Positions 6,660-6,822 of a stretch of DNA of 6,822 nucleotides are shown here, piece by piece; position 1 is the stretch's first letter; each line of letters opens with the position of its first letter. Below the pieces are notes generated by a model, which had not been told where the DNA came from, ran no database searches, and worked only from the letters and a program-made list of their open reading frames with translations. The translations under genes and the position numbers were made by a program. The stretch covers positions 90,543-97,364 of the forward strand of contig FR900185.1 of NCBI GenBank assembly GCA_000437755.1, read 5' to 3'. Origin of the DNA: Roseburia sp. CAG:303. GTDB taxonomy: Bacteria; Bacillota; Clostridia; Lachnospirales; Lachnospiraceae.

Positions 6660-6822
6660 CTATTTTTCTTCCCTGTATGGCAGTCCCAGATGCTGATAAG
6701 TCAGTTTCGTTGCCATACGCCCGCGTGGTGTCCGGATCAGAAATCCGTTTTTTATCAGATATGGTTCATATACATCCTCTAATGTTCCGGAATCTTCCCC
6801 GATCGCAGCCGCCAGTGTATCC
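6660..6822 (-). CDS. ruvB: Holliday junction branch migration helicase RuvB, C-terminal end (5' part outside window)
   Basis: RuvB is the hexameric AAA+ motor that drives branch migration of Holliday junctions with RuvA. Only the last 53 codons plus TAG are present. They read as the highly conserved winged-helix C-terminus: TLAAAIGEDSGTLEDVYEPY, then LIKNGFLIRTPRGRMATKLT and YQHLGLPYREEK. There is no in-window start because the gene enters from the right edge. The stop is 18 nt before zapA, and no terminator or promoter is seen in that gap, so zapA and the genes after it are likely transcribed from a promoter upstream of ruvB (outside this window). Confidence 0.95.
   Translation of the reverse strand, partial: DTLAAAIGEDSGTLEDVYEPYLIKNGFLIRTPRGRMATKLTYQHLGLPYREEK

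Overview
This 6.8-kb window is a compact, entirely minus-strand chromosomal segment from a low-to-moderate GC Firmicute. The best guess is a Clostridia/Lachnospiraceae-type gut anaerobe. The grounds are strong AGGAGG-type ribosome binding sites, genes that touch or overlap, AT-leaning codon use, a long clostridial-type U32 protein, and QueH, the queuosine reductase common in anaerobic Firmicutes. Genus-level assignment is not possible from sequence reading alone.

Layout in the direction of transcription (right to left): the last 53 codons of ruvB (Holliday-junction helicase), an 18-nt gap, zapA (FtsZ-associated coiled-coil protein), an 8-nt ATGAATAG overlap, a 797-residue U32 'peptidase' family protein (probably an Fe-S RNA-modification enzyme, not a protease), a 2-nt gap, a SEDS glycosyltransferase (RodA/FtsW/SpoVE family), an 86-nt overlap, and a class B penicillin-binding protein of the PbpA type. 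A 62-nt spacer with a good sigma-A-like promoter follows. After it come a Nudix hydrolase, a 4-nt gap, and queH, which runs off the left edge. Only about 100 bases of the window are non-coding. No RNA genes, mobile elements, CRISPR arrays or convincing terminators were seen.

How the genes work together: SEDS + class B PBP is the standard two-part peptidoglycan synthase, polymerising glycan and then crosslinking it. In this pair the SEDS protein has extra N-terminal membrane spans and the PBP is short, which resembles the actinobacterial RodA-PbpA pair. Its co-transcription with zapA ties it loosely to division. The U32 protein and QueH both belong to RNA-modification families, and ruvB is DNA repair. 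The segment is therefore a mixed housekeeping operon with a small second unit (nudix-queH) behind its own likely promoter.

I see no evidence of a wholly new system. The most interesting points are an internal duplication in the U32 protein (a second, degenerate U32-like half that keeps some cysteines), the long ftsW/rodA-pbp overlap containing A8 and A7 runs, and a perfect 11-bp hairpin exactly over the CCxxC active-site codons of queH.
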